Shown: one piece after another, positions 30,393 through 31,653 of the stretch
Numbering within the stretch: position 1 is the stretch's first letter
Layout: every line of letters starts with the position of its first letter
Assembly (NCBI GenBank): GCA_964482605.1
Contig: CAYZYS010000006.1
Location: 1-31,653, forward strand
Direction of reading: 5' to 3'
Source of the DNA: Bacteroides_F sp964482605
Lineage (GTDB): Bacteria; Bacillota; Clostridia; Lachnospirales; Lachnospiraceae
DNA length: 31,653 bases
Translations under genes and position numbers: made by a program
The notes under the pieces: model-generated
Database searches by the model: none
What the model saw: only the letters and a program-made list of their open reading frames with translations
Told to the model about the DNA's origin: nothing

Positions 30393-31653
30393 ATGAGTAG
30401 CGTTAGAAGGGTGTACGTTGAGAAGAAAAAGGACTTTGCCGTTGCGGCAGGGGAGCTTAGCGAGGAGATTAAGGGGTATCTTGGCATTGACACCGTCACG
30501 GGTGTCAGGGTGCTTATCAGGTACGACATCGAGAATCTGACGGAGGAGACCTACAAAAAGGCATTGACCACGGTGTTCTCGGAGCCTCCTGTCGATGATG
30601 TATATGAGGGCAGCTTCCCTTGTGGTGCGGGGGATTATGTGTTTTCCGTCGAGTTCCTGCCGGGGCAGTTTGACCAGCGTGCGGATTCCGCGGAGCAGTG
30701 CGTGCGGTTCCTGAATGAGGAGGAGAACCCAATCGTGCGCTCTGCGGTCACATATGTCCTTGAGGGGGCGTTAAGTGAGGCTGAAAAGCAGCAGATTGTG
30801 GAGCTTTGCATTAATCCGGTGGATTCAAGGAAGGCAGGTGAGGACATTCCTGACACCCTTGTGTCGGAGTTTGCCGTTCCTGCGGATGTTGCGGTTTTTG
30901 ACGGCTTCAAGGACATGCCTGGGGATGAACTGAAAAATTTGTATGATTCCCTTGGGCTTGCCATGACCTTCAAGGATTTCCAGCACATACAGAAATATTT
31001 TGCGGGGGAGGAGCACCGTGACCCGACCATGACGGAAATCAGGGTGCTTGACACCTATTGGTCAGATCATTGCCGCCATACCACATTTTCAACGGAGCTT
31101 ACGCACGTTGACTTTAAGGACGGTTTTTACAGGGATGTGATGGAGGGCACTTACAATCGGTATTTAAGTGACAGGCAGGAGCTTTACAAGGGGCGCAAGG
31201 ATAAATTTGTGTGCCTCATGGACCTTGCGCTCATGGCGATGAAAAAGCTCAAGGCTGAGGGAAAGCTTGCCGACCAGGAGGAGTCCGATGAGATTAACGC
31301 CTGTAGCATAGTTGTCCCTGTTGAGGTTGACGGAAAGACAGAGGAGTGGCTTGTGAACTTCAAGAATGAGACACACAACCACCCTACAGAGATAGAGCCT
31401 TTTGGTGGCGCTGCAACCTGTCTTGGCGGTGCAATCCGTGACCCACTGTCGGGGCGTACATATGTATACCAGGCAATGAGGGTGACTGGCGCGGCGGACC
31501 CGACGGTGCCAATATCAGACACACTGCCTGGCAAGCTTCCGCAGAGAAAGCTGGTGACAGGTGCGGCGCATGGCTATAGCTCCTATGGCAACCAGATTGG
31601 GCTTGCCACGGGCTATGTCAAGGAAATATACCATCCTGATTATGTTGCAAAGA
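30393..31653 (+). CDS. purL: FGAM synthase PurL, large form, 5' part
   Basis: The frame is open from ATG 30393 to the window edge (420 codons), so the gene is incomplete here. It encodes formylglycinamidine-ribonucleotide synthase (purine pathway, ATP and glutamine dependent). The N-terminal 200 residues resemble the PurS-like part of the single-chain form. The linker then has L-D-T-Y-W-S-D-H-C-R-H-T-T-F, and the ATP-binding segment reads F-K-N-E-T-H-N-H-P-T-E-I-E-P-F-G-G-A-A-T. AGGAGG lies 7 bases before the ATG. The large form (about 1250 residues, with a C-terminal glutaminase) is expected to continue past the window. No other purine gene is visible. Confidence 0.95.
   Translation, partial: MSSVRRVYVEKKKDFAVAAGELSEEIKGYLGIDTVTGVRVLIRYDIENLTEETYKKALTTVFSEPPVDDVYEGSFPCGAGDYVFSVEFLPGQFDQRADSAEQCVRFLNEEENPIVRSAVTYVLEGALSEAEKQQIVELCINPVDSRKAGEDIPDTLVSEFAVPADVAVFDGFKDMPGDELKNLYDSLGLAMTFKDFQHIQKYFAGEEHRDPTMTEIRVLDTYWSDHCRHTTFSTELTHVDFKDGFYRDVMEGTYNRYLSDRQELYKGRKDKFVCLMDLALMAMKKLKAEGKLADQEESDEINACSIVVPVEVDGKTEEWLVNFKNETHNHPTEIEPFGGAATCLGGAIRDPLSGRTYVYQAMRVTGAADPTVPISDTLPGKLPQRKLVTGAAHGYSSYGNQIGLATGYVKEIYHPDYVAK

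Noticed and set aside
1..31653. tRNA, rRNA, CRISPR arrays, insertion sequences or prophage genes
   Set aside because: I looked for tRNA T-arms, regularly spaced repeats, transposase motifs and phage structural genes and saw none.

Overview
The window looks like a chromosomal segment of a spore-forming Firmicute, most likely Lachnospiraceae (Clostridia). The reasons are a cotJABC spore-coat operon, a SpoVB-type flippase, a clpC stress operon ending near radA, a Gram-positive type fructose PTS, strong AGGAGG-like ribosome sites, and arginine codons that are mostly AGG. No rRNA, tRNA, CRISPR array or insertion sequence was seen. The genus was not determined.

Layout. (1) 1-1388: an AT-richer accessory stretch with a secreted lipoprotein, a possible decayed frame upstream of it, and a good terminator. 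(2) 1527-6480: a four-gene envelope operon: GT2/GtrA glycosyltransferase, phosphodiester-glycosidase-like exoprotein, single-pass membrane protein, and MATE/SpoVB-like flippase. (3) 6548-11072: a stress operon in which a short YtrA-type GntR regulator stands where ctsR normally sits, followed by mcsA, mcsB and clpC. A near-consensus promoter is overlaid by an 11-bp-arm palindrome. A small conserved protein (11220), radA (11716) and an orphan soluble chemoreceptor signalling domain (13152) follow. (4) 13880-20913: a self-contained fructose system: an operator-like promoter region, fruK, fruA (EIIABC), an HPr lacking the regulatory serine, EI, a DeoR regulator and an MFS transporter. (5) 20950-26339, minus strand: three tandem related membrane proteins (two with zinc ribbons), an ABC-F ATPase, and cotJA-cotJB-cotJC. 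(6) 26545-30274, plus strand: Mrp/ApbC ATPase, a putative PD-(D/E)XK-like plus winged-helix protein, a small protein, and a tandem pair of M14 AstE/AspA-family proteins, the second of which has lost its zinc ligands. (7) 30393-end: purL, cut by the window edge.

How the genes work together. The McsA/McsB/ClpC set would mark and unfold damaged proteins, apparently under a different repressor type from CtsR. The fructose operon encodes every general and specific PTS component it needs, and its HPr cannot be phosphorylated at position 46, so it may be insulated from HPr-kinase control. The envelope operon could build and export a lipid-linked surface glycan.

The strongest unexplained signals are: an extreme shortage of GATC (six sites found by eye in 31.6 kb), the GntR-for-CtsR substitution with its operator, the K46 HPr, the active/inactive M14 pair beside a nuclease-like protein, and the three-paralogue zinc-ribbon cluster. 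Counts and alignments were done by eye.
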